DNA from: Campylobacterales bacterium
GTDB taxonomy: Bacteria > Campylobacterota > Campylobacteria > Campylobacterales > Hydrogenimonadaceae
Length of the DNA stretch: 37,908 nt
NCBI GenBank assembly: GCA_027081015.1
Contig: JALWMA010000066.1
Span: 10,389 to 48,296, forward strand
Direction of reading: 5' to 3'
Below, in pieces: positions 1 to 7,478 of the stretch. Positions within the stretch are counted from its first letter, which is position 1, and every line of letters begins with the position of its first letter. A program made the translations under genes and the position numbers. The notes under the pieces were generated by a model. The model worked only from the letters and a program-made list of their open reading frames with translations, was not told the DNA's origin and searched no databases.

Positions 1-2
1 AG

Positions 3-188
3 AGTGAAAAAAGGGTCGTGGTAGAGGGTTTGGACATTCCGTTCTGGAACCTTGTCTGGTTCATGGTAAAACTGGCGCTGGCTTCGATTCCGGCCCTGTT
101 TATCGTCTACTTCATATTCGGCCTGCTTGCGATGCTTTTCGGAGGCCTTTTCCATATGATTATGATGCCGCCGCGTGCCGGGTTTTGA
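3..188 (+). CDS. C-terminal part of a small membrane protein (5' partial)
   Basis: The frame is open from the window edge to a TGA at 186-188 and gives about 61 residues. The readable part begins with a short polar stretch (SEKRVVVEG), then WNLVWFMVKLALASIPALF and a second hydrophobic run through MLFGGLFHMIMM, ending PPRAGF. This suggests one long or two short membrane helices close to the C-terminus. I do not recognise the family, and the true start lies outside the window. An internal ATG at 63 could start a 41-residue protein, but no good ribosome binding site precedes it, so continuation from upstream is more likely. No function can be assigned. Confidence 0.5.
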   Translation, partial: SEKRVVVEGLDIPFWNLVWFMVKLALASIPALFIVYFIFGLLAMLFGGLFHMIMMPPRAGF

Positions 189-259
189 GAGTGCGACCTG
201 GGTAGCGGTGATTTCATTGGAAAGGGAGTAATATTGGGTAACAGGAGTCGCACAAAGAG

Positions 260-317
260 TGCAGGGCCGCTCACCTCCTGCCGGATTGCGGGCTTTGCCC
301 GGAGTCCGTGTAACATA
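260..317 (+). repeat. Intergenic 58-bp direct repeat, copy 1
   Basis: Positions 260-317 match 377-434 at 52 of 58 positions by hand alignment. The core contains CGGGC-TTT-GCCCG, a small hairpin, and the unit ends in GTGTAACATA. Both copies lie in the non-coding stretch between the partial membrane gene and the HdeD-like gene. The start-to-start distance is 117 bp. A REP-like or other mobile intergenic element is possible; no transposase is nearby. Confidence 0.75.
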
Positions 318-318
318 C

Positions 319-363
319 CGGCGTTTTGGTAGCTAAACGCCGTCTCGAAATCTTGGATTTCGA
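319..363. repeat. Two inverted repeats between the direct repeats
   Basis: Two perfect hairpins are visible between the 58-bp copies. The first is CGGCGTTT (319-326) with AAACGCCG (335-342). The second is TCGAAAT (345-351) with ATTTCGA (357-363). A third, AGGGCC/GGCCCT (380-385 and 391-396), lies inside the second direct repeat and is not conserved in the first. The whole of 189-468 is therefore a string of hairpins with no plausible gene. Confidence 0.65.
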
Positions 364-376
364 AGCTTTAGGGGGT

Positions 377-434
377 TGTAGGGCCGGTCAGGCCCTGCCG
401 GATTGCGGGCTTTGCCCGGAATCCGTGTAACATA
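377..434 (+). repeat. Intergenic 58-bp direct repeat, copy 2
   Basis: This is the second copy of the 260-317 unit, with six mismatches, five of them in the first 17 bases. It ends 34 bp before the start of the HdeD-like gene, so its terminal TAACATA could contribute to that gene's promoter or leader. That last point is inference. Confidence 0.75.
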
Positions 435-468
435 AAAATGAAATAAAAAAGAGAGAAAGGGGTCCAAA

Positions 469-1020
469 ATGTGGAAAATATGGCTCGATATGGACGAAGA
501 GACGAAAAAGAGAGTCTCGAAAAACTTCAAAATTACCGGAATCGTCTTGATGCTTCTTGGAATAGGAGGCATCCTTTTTCCGGGGATTATGTCGCTTGCG
601 ACGCTCTTTTTCGTGGCGTGGATGATGCTTTTCGGCGGACTCATGACAGGCTACTTTACGTGGATGAGCGACAGGAGCGACTGGCTCGGCTGGCTGAAAA
701 CCTTCGTTCTCGTAGCGACGGCCCTGCTGCTGATTTTCAAGCCCATGCCCGGAATAGCCGCCGTCGGACTGCTTCTGGCCATCTATTTTCTCTTCGATTC
801 GTTTGGAAATATGGCGATCGCCTTTACGATGAAGCCCGCGAAAGGTTGGTGGCTCTGGCTGCTGAACGGGATATTCTCCCTGCTGCTGGCGGTTATCTTT
901 CTGGTTGGCTGGCCGTTCAGCTCGCTCTATCTTGTGGGTCTGTTCGTAGGCATAAGCCTGTTCATAGACGGTATAGTCCTAATAACACTCGGCAGCTATC
1001 TGAAAAAAGGCGGAGAGTAG
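469..1020 (+). CDS. HdeD-like (DUF308) integral membrane protein
   Basis: This 183-residue protein has a short charged N-terminus followed by six hydrophobic segments in pairs. They include GIVLMLLGIGGILFPGIMSL near residues 24-43, TFVLVATALLLIF near 85, a helix near 103, and two near the C-terminus ending IDGIVLITLG. Length, paired helices and glycine-rich turns are typical of the HdeD/DUF308 family, whose E. coli namesake is linked to acid resistance at the inner membrane; its molecular role is unclear. The start at 469 is preceded by a GAGAAAGGGG ribosome site. It stands alone, after the repeat cluster and before a non-coding stretch. A 228-codon frame overlapping it at 471-1157 is arginine-rich and is treated as a shadow. 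Confidence 0.75.
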   Translation: MWKIWLDMDEETKKRVSKNFKITGIVLMLLGIGGILFPGIMSLATLFFVAWMMLFGGLMTGYFTWMSDRSDWLGWLKTFVLVATALLLIFKPMPGIAAVGLLLAIYFLFDSFGNMAIAFTMKPAKGWWLWLLNGIFSLLLAVIFLVGWPFSSLYLVGLFVGISLFIDGIVLITLGSYLKKGGE

Positions 1021-1325
1021 CCGGCATCCGAAAACTCCCGGCCCGTCTCTTTCTACACGCCCGTTTACGGGAAAGACTCGAAAAGATCGAGAGGGAGAGC
1101 AGAGAGCTTTTCATTTCAGCCGTTGCCGGAGAAAAACGGCTCTCAAAGAGAGTGTGACAAAGAAGCAGCCGGAGCTGCGAAAACCTGCAGGGTGCCTGCT
1201 TCTGTGAAGGTGACGATAGCCGCCGGGTCGTCACCCGCCCCGCCGGTAATGGGCCAGGCCCCGGCTCTTTGACCTCTTTCCGGTTTTCTCCATCCCATGC
1301 GAATCTATCTTTGAAAGAGATCGGC
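1021..1325. other. Gene-free stretch with many hairpins (possible structured RNA)
   Basis: There is no convincing gene between the HdeD-like gene and the convergent DUF389 gene. Inverted repeats are dense: AGCCGTT/AACGGCT (1118-1124, 1135-1141), CTCTC-AAA-GAGAG (1140-1152), AGAAGCAG/CTGCTTCT (1161-1168, 1196-1203) enclosing GCAGC-CGGA-GCTGC (1165-1178), and TGACGA/TCGTCA (1211-1216, 1228-1233). The stretch from 1220 to 1265 is GC-rich. It could be a terminator region for both genes or a structured non-coding RNA. It does not match a riboswitch consensus that I can recall. Confidence 0.4.
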
Positions 1326-3206
1326 TCAGTGTCTGTATCTGTATGTTATGACCATGCCTATATCTCTGCCGAGTTTCGAATGAAGCGTCTCTGTTATCTT
1401 CTCTTTTTCGGAACTGTTCAGCTCTCTCGGCGTTATAACCGAAAACTTCGCGAAATCGCCATCCGGAGTATGTGAGATACCGCTCAGCCTTATGTCGACC
1501 GGTGTGCCGCCGACGACGACCCTTTTGAAACTCTCGAATCTGCTGTAGATCTTCTCATCGGCCACCACGCTCCTCGTGGAGAGATAGAGCGGAATCGCGA
1601 TCACCGCAACCATCAGAAGTTTTATAAAAAAGGCGGTTGAAGCGTATCTGCTGGAGGCGTATCCCAATATATAGAACATGGCGCCGGATGCGACTATGAT
1701 TCCTACGATGTTGGCCAGAAAGAGGAGAAGAGCGTTGGAAAAGAGGGGCCACGATCCCCACCCTATACCGATGCCGGAGACGCAGAGCGGAGGCACCAGT
1801 GCGACGGCGATCGCGACACCGGCGAGGCTCTCCCCGATCTTCGAATCGGCGTATCCGTACGCTGCGGCGATACCGGCAAAGACGGCGACGGCGAGATCGA
1901 GCAGCGTCGGGTGGGTTCTCATCGACATCTGGTCGGTTATATGGGTAAAAGGGAGCAGCCACGCATAGAGCGCCGAAGCCGCGAGGGCTATCGCTACTGA
2001 GAGTAGTATGGTCTTTGTGCTCCTTTGCATGAGGGTTTCGTCGAATCGAACGGCTCCCATCGCAAAGGCGACTATCGGGGCCATGAGAGGTGCGAGAATC
2101 ATCGCGCCTATGATCGTCGGAGAGGAGTTTTGAAAGAGGCCGGTAGACGCCATGAGTACGCTTACAAGAAGCAGGAGAAGGTAGCCGGCGGAGATCTTCG
2201 CGGAGTTACGAAGTTTCATAAAAAGCTCCGCAAAGGCCTCTTCCGATGCTATGGGCACAAGCGGCAGGGTTCTGCGTGTGAAGAAGTTTATCAGGTCGCT
2301 CTCCTGCGGAAGGTTCTGTATGCGCAGGCTCTCCTTCTCTTCACCGCTCGCGCACCCTTTCCACCCGGTTACGATCTTCGATTTTGTCTCTATCGTCTCG
2401 AAAGAGATCTCTTTCGCCTCCCTTTTTATACCGTCGACAGTGAAGTGTATGGGTTTTGTGCTGCCGCTTTTTATGGTGATGCGTTCGCTCTTTACCGTTC
2501 CGACGCCCGGCGGCAGGGTTTCGGTCGGGTTGATTTTCCGTTTTGCGAGAAAAAAGCGCAGTTTAAGGGCGCCGAGAACGCTTTGAGGCGCGTATATGAC
2601 CGAAGCGATGCGCCTGCACCGGTTGTCGGACTCTTTGAAAAAGTAGGGACGCTTCGCCTGCATTACCGCCTCCGCACCGGCTTCTACCAGCAGTGACGCG
2701 GTCGTTATCTCTTTCTCTTTGGCCGTCTCGATCTGAAGAGGAAAAAGCTTCATTGAGAAGAGGCTCTCAAAAACCGATTTCGCCATAGCCTTGGCTCCCC
2801 TGCCGCTTATCCATCCGCTCTCTCCGGCGGATGCACACCCGATGACGACATCTCCGTTGCAGAGAACCTGGTGATCCAGAAGATGCACACTCTCGGCTTT
2901 CGCAAGTTTTATAGCCTCTTTCAGATCAGGCGGAATAGCATACGATTCACGACAGAGCCCGTTTTTCTCATATGGAAGTACAGCTATGCGTATATCGGCA
3001 TGACGAATATGTTCGAGCCACTCCCGAAACTCTTCGTCTTCCGCCATTACATAGACCGTAGTTCCGGGTTCGAAAACGTTTTTGCGCCTTTTGAATATTT
3101 TGCTTGTGACTGGACGGCCCGTTATCTCCTCTATCGTGCTGCAAACAAGCGATATTTTCTCTTTTTCGAGCGTATGGTCATGTAGAAAGATAGAGGCTTC
3201 GGCCAT
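1326..3206 (-). CDS. DUF389 (TIGR00341-like) membrane protein with long N-terminal soluble domain
   Basis: This 626-residue protein has two parts. Residues ~1-320 are soluble; they contain CNGDVVIGCASAGESGWISG and PYFFKESDNRCRRIASVIYAP and look like the lipid/diacylglycerol-kinase-type domain sometimes joined to DUF389 (weak recognition). Residues ~334-540 carry about six membrane helices with the conserved DUF389 core SPTIIGAMILAPLMAPI and a second AIAVALVPPLCVSGIGIG. The C-terminal ~80 residues are a soluble alpha/beta segment. The family has no settled function. The ATG at 3206 follows AAGGAG at good spacing, and a TATAAT box lies at 3247-3242 on the minus strand. It is divergent from the 3468 operon. 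Confidence 0.8.
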   Translation of the reverse strand: MAEASIFLHDHTLEKEKISLVCSTIEEITGRPVTSKIFKRRKNVFEPGTTVYVMAEDEEFREWLEHIRHADIRIAVLPYEKNGLCRESYAIPPDLKEAIKLAKAESVHLLDHQVLCNGDVVIGCASAGESGWISGRGAKAMAKSVFESLFSMKLFPLQIETAKEKEITTASLLVEAGAEAVMQAKRPYFFKESDNRCRRIASVIYAPQSVLGALKLRFFLAKRKINPTETLPPGVGTVKSERITIKSGSTKPIHFTVDGIKREAKEISFETIETKSKIVTGWKGCASGEEKESLRIQNLPQESDLINFFTRRTLPLVPIASEEAFAELFMKLRNSAKISAGYLLLLLVSVLMASTGLFQNSSPTIIGAMILAPLMAPIVAFAMGAVRFDETLMQRSTKTILLSVAIALAASALYAWLLPFTHITDQMSMRTHPTLLDLAVAVFAGIAAAYGYADSKIGESLAGVAIAVALVPPLCVSGIGIGWGSWPLFSNALLLFLANIVGIIVASGAMFYILGYASSRYASTAFFIKLLMVAVIAIPLYLSTRSVVADEKIYSRFESFKRVVVGGTPVDIRLSGISHTPDGDFAKFSVITPRELNSSEKEKITETLHSKLGRDIGMVITYRYRH

Positions 3207-3241
3207 CCGGTCTCCTTGAAGCTGTCATACACGAATTCACT

Positions 3242-3247
3242 ATTATA
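3242..3247 (-). promoter_or_regulatory. -10 box (TATAAT) of the DUF389 gene
   Basis: The minus strand reads TATAAT from 3247 to 3242, about 35 bp upstream of the DUF389 ATG, giving a short leader that includes AAGGAG. No good -35 hexamer is present, as is common for Campylobacterota sigma-70 promoters. Confidence 0.55.
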
Positions 3248-3308
3248 CACCAACAAACCATCCGATTCGGAGATCTTTTTCGAGAGCGGCCTCGAAAAGT
3301 CTACCGTT

Positions 3309-3324
3309 TGTCAGCCAGCTGACA
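3309..3324. promoter_or_regulatory. Perfect palindrome in divergent promoter region (candidate operator)
   Basis: The sequence TGTCAGC-CA-GCTGACA is a perfect 7+2+7 palindrome. It lies between the divergent DUF389 gene and the operon starting at 3468, and overlaps the position of a possible plus-strand -35 (CTGACA, 3319-3324) with an A/T-rich -10 (TATTAA, 3344-3349). This geometry fits a repressor or activator site; the regulator is unknown. It does not match the usual FNR or CRP half-sites. Confidence 0.4.
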
Positions 3325-3467
3325 TTCATTAAAAAATAAGTTGTATTAAAATATGTAGGATTGCCAAAGAGTGTCCGAGGGGCCCATACCGGTTTTTTGC
3401 GCCGCAGCCGCAAAGAGCCTACTCGCTCAGAAACTAAATTTGGATGTGAACAGTGAAGGAGGGGAGT

Positions 3468-3647
3468 ATGCAGAAGAGGGTAGAGTACGAGTTGTTCGAC
3501 AACGGTACCGTAAGGGTGAAAAAGGTGGATGCGTCCGAAAACGCGAAAATTGGCCGCACCAAAGCCGGTCGCCTCGAAAAGAGGCTTGAAGAGTCAAAGG
3601 CGCAGCCGGAGAAGAGAAGAGACAAATCGGTGCCCGTCCTGCCATGA
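3468..3647 (+). CDS. Small basic protein of unknown function (59 aa)
   Basis: The ATG at 3468 follows a strong AAGGAGGGG ribosome site. The product is 59 residues, beginning MQKRVEYELFDNGTVRVKK and rich in Lys, Arg and Glu throughout. There are no membrane segments or cysteines. The stop overlaps the next start as ATGA (3644-3647), so the two are probably translationally coupled. I do not recognise the family. The strong ribosome site and coupling argue that it is real, but length alone leaves room for doubt. An in-frame upstream ATG at 3453 lacks a ribosome site. A TTTGCG/CGCAAA hairpin at 3396-3414 lies in the leader. Confidence 0.55.
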   Translation: MQKRVEYELFDNGTVRVKKVDASENAKIGRTKAGRLEKRLEESKAQPEKRRDKSVPVLP

Positions 3648-4240
3648 GAGGGGAGGCAGACATTCGCCCGGAGCCCTCTTTGAATGGGAAAGACGATCGG
3701 GCAGAGGGTCAAAGGTACCGCGGTACTGTACTATTTCGTAGTCTCGACGCGACTGCCGAATCGTTCGAAAAGAGACTCTTTCGTGCCGAACTGAAAGAGA
3801 ACCCTGTCTATTTCGTTTTGCAAAACCTCCTGGATCTCCTCTCTACGGAGGGGGATGGGAGTGCGGCGAAAGCGATTGCCAGGGCCTCCTTCATTATGAT
3901 CGACGAGATGGAGTCGAAGACCAGGTACGGAATGAAAAAGGGCAGGAGAGAGGCGCTGGCACAGATGGAGGTGCCGGGAGAGCTCGCAAAAGAGAGCGTG
4001 TGGTACCGCAATAGTGCGGCAGATACGTACGAACTGACGATCAGAAGAGCCAAAAGAGGCAGGAAAAACCTGGCGTTGACACTTGAAGGCGTAGAGCGTT
4101 TCTATATGGAGCATCCGTACGGAGAGCTTGCCGAAATTATCGTTTCGGCCGCCCGGAGTCTCGCACATATCGATATTATGATATCCTTGTATGAAGAGGA
4201 GATGAAAGAGCTGATCTCCTCCGAAGAACGTGAACGGTAA
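3644..4240 (+). CDS. Unrecognised 198-aa soluble protein, co-transcribed with Crp/Fnr regulator
   Basis: The gene starts at 3644 overlapping the previous stop (ATGA) and ends 18 bp before the Crp/Fnr gene. The first ~25 residues are polar and look disordered. Residues ~30-198 are predicted by eye to be mainly helical, with ENPVYFVLQNLLDLLS, an alanine-rich helix AAKAIARASFIMIDEM and a final acidic helix EEEMKELISSEERER. No membrane helix, metal-binding motif or catalytic signature is visible. I do not recognise the family. The context (small coupled protein, then a cyclic-nucleotide-type regulator and glycolytic genes) suggests a regulatory or stress role, but this is inference. Confidence 0.65.
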   Translation: MRGEADIRPEPSLNGKDDRAEGQRYRGTVLFRSLDATAESFEKRLFRAELKENPVYFVLQNLLDLLSTEGDGSAAKAIARASFIMIDEMESKTRYGMKKGRREALAQMEVPGELAKESVWYRNSAADTYELTIRRAKRGRKNLALTLEGVERFYMEHPYGELAEIIVSAARSLAHIDIMISLYEEEMKELISSEERER

Positions 4241-4258
4241 AGATGTAAGGAGATCGGT

Positions 4259-4969
4259 ATGTGCATGGAGTCCCCCTTTTACGAAGAGGGCAGGAGGGTG
4301 CTGAAATCGAGTGCTCTTTTCGGCGGATTGAGCGACGAGGAGCTCGATACGGTTTTGAAAAGCGGAAGGTACGAGGTCTATAAAAGGTCGGAAACCATAG
4401 AGAACGACGAGGGTGAAGAGTATCTTAACATCATCATAAAAGGTGAAGTGAAGCTCTCGCAGGTAGATCCCGATAGCGGCAGGAGTATAACTCTTTTTGT
4501 ATTGGGCCCGGGTGATATTTTCGATGTTTTCCCGCTTCTCGACGGCAAGAAGCACACCATGTTCGCCACGGCGCTGCATGAGAGCGTAATAGAGCGCGTA
4601 AAGATGTCCGAGGCGAGAGAGTGGCTTAAAAAGTTTCCGGAGTTCAATGCCCGGATGCTCCCGTATCTGGGATCGATGATGAGAGAGCTGGAAGCCTTTA
4701 GCGAACAGCTCGTTTTCGACGATACCGCTACAAGGCTCGCGAAACTGATCCTGAAACATGCGAGCGGCCGAAATAGTGAAAACAACCACTTCCCTGTAGA
4801 TCTGATAAACAGGCTTTCGCACGAGACGATAGCCGAGATGATAGGCTCCGTAAGATCGGTCGTCACTACTCAGCTCGGAAAGATGAGAGAGGAGGGGCTC
4901 ATTTTGAGCCGGCGCGGCAAGCTCCTGGTAAAAGAGCTCGAAGCGTTGAAAGAGAGGTACGGGCTCTGA
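4259..4969 (+). CDS. Crp/Fnr family transcription regulator
   Basis: This 236-residue protein has a cNMP-binding beta-roll at ~residues 18-130 (SSALFGGLSDEELDTVL, IIKGEVKLSQV, LGPGDIFDVFPLLDG), a dimerisation helix near 140-160 and a winged helix-turn-helix at ~170-232 with LSHETIAEMIGSVRSVVTTQL as recognition region. The only cysteine is residue 2, so it cannot bind an FNR-type iron-sulphur cluster. The arginine used by CRP to bind cAMP phosphate is not obvious, so the ligand is unknown. The start at 4259 follows AAGGAG by 6 nt. It lies in an operon with the two preceding genes and immediately upstream of the PEP-synthase block, making local control of carbon metabolism a reasonable guess. 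Confidence 0.88.
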   Translation: MCMESPFYEEGRRVLKSSALFGGLSDEELDTVLKSGRYEVYKRSETIENDEGEEYLNIIIKGEVKLSQVDPDSGRSITLFVLGPGDIFDVFPLLDGKKHTMFATALHESVIERVKMSEAREWLKKFPEFNARMLPYLGSMMRELEAFSEQLVFDDTATRLAKLILKHASGRNSENNHFPVDLINRLSHETIAEMIGSVRSVVTTQLGKMREEGLILSRRGKLLVKELEALKERYGL

Positions 4970-5056
4970 TTTTTATTTAGACTTTTTTCAAAAGTAAACG
5001 GTCGGTAAACGATTTTTGGAGTAAAATTGTTTTAGACACGTTTCAGAAAGGAGTCG

Positions 5057-7477
5057 ATGATGGGGAAGTTCGTTAAATGGTTCAAAGAGATCGGCATAGA
5101 GGATGTAGCTGAAGTCGGAGGCAAAAACGCCTCTTTGGGGGAGATGTACAGGACTTTGACGGAGGAGGGAGTCCGTGTTCCGAACGGTTTTGCGGTGACA
5201 GCCGACGCATACAGATATATTCTGGAGTATAACGGTGCATGGCAGAAGCTGCATAAACTGCTCGATGATCTCAATCCGGATGATGTCAAGCAGCTTCAGG
5301 AGCGCGGAGCCGCATGCAGGAAGCTGATTCGGGAGTGCAAGATTCCCGATGACCTGAAAGAGGAGATCTTAAAAGGGTATGAGGAGCTCAAAAAGGAGTA
5401 CGGCGAAGATGTCTCTCTGGCCGTCCGCTCCTCCGCCACCGCCGAAGATTCGCCGGAAGCTTCGTTCGCCGGGCAGAACGACACCTATCTAAACATATCC
5501 GGCGAAGAGGCGCTGCTGGACGCATACAGGCGCTGCCTCGCCTCAAACTTCACCGATCGCTCCATCCACTATAAGTACGATCACGGATTCGACTGGTCGA
5601 AGGTCTACCTCTCCGTCGTGGTTATGAAGATGGTCCGTTCGGACTTGGGTGCCAGCGGCGTAATGTTCAGCCTCGATACCGAGACCGGATTTAAAGATGT
5701 GGTCTTCATCAACGCCGGATACGGCCTTGGGGAGAATATCGTGCAGGGAACGATAGACCCCGACAGCTTCTACGTACACAAACCCACTTTCGAGAAGGGT
5801 TACAGGGCCGTTTTGAAAAGAAGGCTCGGAAAAAAGCAGCTCAAGATGGTCTTTGCGGAGGAGCTGAACACCGGAAACATAGCCGTGGAGTATACGAAAA
5901 ATATAGAAACCGACGAAAAGGAGCGAAGCCGATTCTGCATAGAGGATGACGATGTGATGGTGCTTGCGGACTACGCCATAAAGGTGGAGAACCACTACTC
6001 CAAAAAGGCCGGCTACCGCAAACCTATGGATATGGAGTGGGCGAAAGACGGTGTTGACGGCCACCTCTATATGGTTCAGGCGCGACCAGAGACGGTAGAG
6101 TCGCAAAAAAGCGGGACGGTTCTGAAGATGTACCATCTCGAAGAGAAGGGCAGACTGCTTGTAAGCGGCCGTGCGGTCGGCACGAAGATAGGGCAGGGCA
6201 AGGTTAGGGTCATAAAAGATATAAGTGAACTGAGCAGCTTCAAGCCAGGAGAGGTACTCGTCTCCGAGACGACGACGCCGGACTGGGAACCGGTCATGAA
6301 GACGGCGGCCGCGGTAGTCACCGACCGCGGAGGGCGTACATGCCATGCGGCTATCGTCAGCCGTGAGCTCGGTATTCCGGCGGTTGTGGGAACGGACAAC
6401 GCGACCGAAGTCCTGAAAGACGGAATGGAGGTTACCGTTAGCTGTGCCGAAGGAGAGACGGGCAACGTCTATGAAGGGCTGCTCAAGTACGAGATAGTGG
6501 AGACCGACCTCTCGAAGATGAAAAAGCCCAAAACCGAAATCATGATGAACCTCGGGAACCCCGATATCGCTTTTTCGCTGGCCGGACTGCCGGTGGACGG
6601 CATAGGGCTTGCGAGAATGGAGTTCATCATAAACGAGTATATCAAAGCGCACCCTATGGCGCTGAAGCATATGGAGAGGGTCGACGAAGAGACCAAAGAG
6701 GCTCTCGAGAGGCTCTTTGGAGCGTTCGACAGCCCGGAAGAGTTTTTCGTAAAGACACTATCCGAAGGGGTGGCGACGATAGCCGCATCGGTCTACCCTA
6801 ACCCGTGCGTGGTTCGCATGAGCGACTTCAAGAGCAACGAATACGCAACGCTTCTGGGCGGTAAATTTTTCGAACCCGAAGAGGACAACCCGATGATAGG
6901 CTTCCGCGGTGCTGCACGCTACAGCCATCCCGCGTACGAAGAGGGTTTCGCCCTCGAGTGTGCGGCGATGAAGAGGGTCAGGGAGGTGATCGGCATGGAG
7001 AATGTCATCTTGATGATACCTTTCTGCCGGCGCGTCGAAGAGGGCAAGAAAGTGCTCGAGACGATGGCAAAATACGGGCTCAAAAAAGGCGAAAACGGCC
7101 TTAAGATCTATGTAATGTGCGAAATTCCGAACAATGTGATCCAGATAGACGCTTTCAGCGAGATCTTCGACGGCTTCAGCATAGGAAGCAACGACCTTAC
7201 GCAGCTTACACTCGGAGTCGACCGTGACAGCGAGATAGTCGCGTTCGATTACGACGAGCGCGACCCGGGTGTGATGAAGATGATAGAGATGGCGGTCGAA
7301 GGGGCGAAACGAAACGGGCGCCACAGCGGTATTTGCGGTCAGGCCCCTTCGGACTACCCTGAAGTGGCCGAATTTCTTGTAAAGCTGGGAATAGACTCGA
7401 TCAGTCTCAACCCCGACAGCGTACTGAAGACGATGCGGGATATCGTAGAGCTCGAAAAAGAGCTGGGAAGGAGCTGA
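5057..7477 (+). CDS. ppsA: Phosphoenolpyruvate synthase
   Basis: PpsA converts pyruvate, ATP and water to PEP, AMP and phosphate, allowing gluconeogenesis in the cytoplasm. The 806-residue product has all three domains. The N-terminal ATP-grasp contains VRSSATAEDSPEASFAGQND. The swivelling phosphohistidine domain contains GGRTCHAAIVSRELGIPA, with the catalytic His near residue 430. The C-terminal PEP/pyruvate barrel contains GSNDLTQLTLGVDRDS and GICGQAPSDYPE. Length matches the family (~790-810). AAAGGAG at 5047-5053 fits the second ATG (5060) better than the first (5057). A TAAAAT box at 5022-5027 is a possible -10. The aldolase gene follows after one base. With pyruvate kinase also in the window, both directions of this step are encoded. 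Confidence 0.96.
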   Translation: MMGKFVKWFKEIGIEDVAEVGGKNASLGEMYRTLTEEGVRVPNGFAVTADAYRYILEYNGAWQKLHKLLDDLNPDDVKQLQERGAACRKLIRECKIPDDLKEEILKGYEELKKEYGEDVSLAVRSSATAEDSPEASFAGQNDTYLNISGEEALLDAYRRCLASNFTDRSIHYKYDHGFDWSKVYLSVVVMKMVRSDLGASGVMFSLDTETGFKDVVFINAGYGLGENIVQGTIDPDSFYVHKPTFEKGYRAVLKRRLGKKQLKMVFAEELNTGNIAVEYTKNIETDEKERSRFCIEDDDVMVLADYAIKVENHYSKKAGYRKPMDMEWAKDGVDGHLYMVQARPETVESQKSGTVLKMYHLEEKGRLLVSGRAVGTKIGQGKVRVIKDISELSSFKPGEVLVSETTTPDWEPVMKTAAAVVTDRGGRTCHAAIVSRELGIPAVVGTDNATEVLKDGMEVTVSCAEGETGNVYEGLLKYEIVETDLSKMKKPKTEIMMNLGNPDIAFSLAGLPVDGIGLARMEFIINEYIKAHPMALKHMERVDEETKEALERLFGAFDSPEEFFVKTLSEGVATIAASVYPNPCVVRMSDFKSNEYATLLGGKFFEPEEDNPMIGFRGAARYSHPAYEEGFALECAAMKRVREVIGMENVILMIPFCRRVEEGKKVLETMAKYGLKKGENGLKIYVMCEIPNNVIQIDAFSEIFDGFSIGSNDLTQLTLGVDRDSEIVAFDYDERDPGVMKMIEMAVEGAKRNGRHSGICGQAPSDYPEVAEFLVKLGIDSISLNPDSVLKTMRDIVELEKELGRS

Positions 7478-7478
7478 G

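Noticed and set aside
471-1157. 228-codon plus-strand frame overlapping the HdeD-like gene
   Set aside because: It is highly Arg-rich, without membrane or domain pattern, and is out of phase with a clear membrane protein that has a good ribosome site.
1200-1265. Cobalamin or molybdenum-cofactor riboswitch
   Set aside because: GC-rich stems and a CCGCCGGTAAT string look suggestive, but conserved boxes are not in order and neither flanking gene is oriented as a target.
3731-4822. 363-codon minus-strand frame antisense to the unknown gene and the Crp/Fnr gene
   Set aside because: It spans two convincing plus-strand genes, is His/Arg/Phe-rich and has no motif.
4259-4969. Oxygen-sensing FNR assignment
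   Set aside because: Only one cysteine (residue 2) is present, so the [4Fe-4S] ligand set is missing; kept as general Crp/Fnr family.
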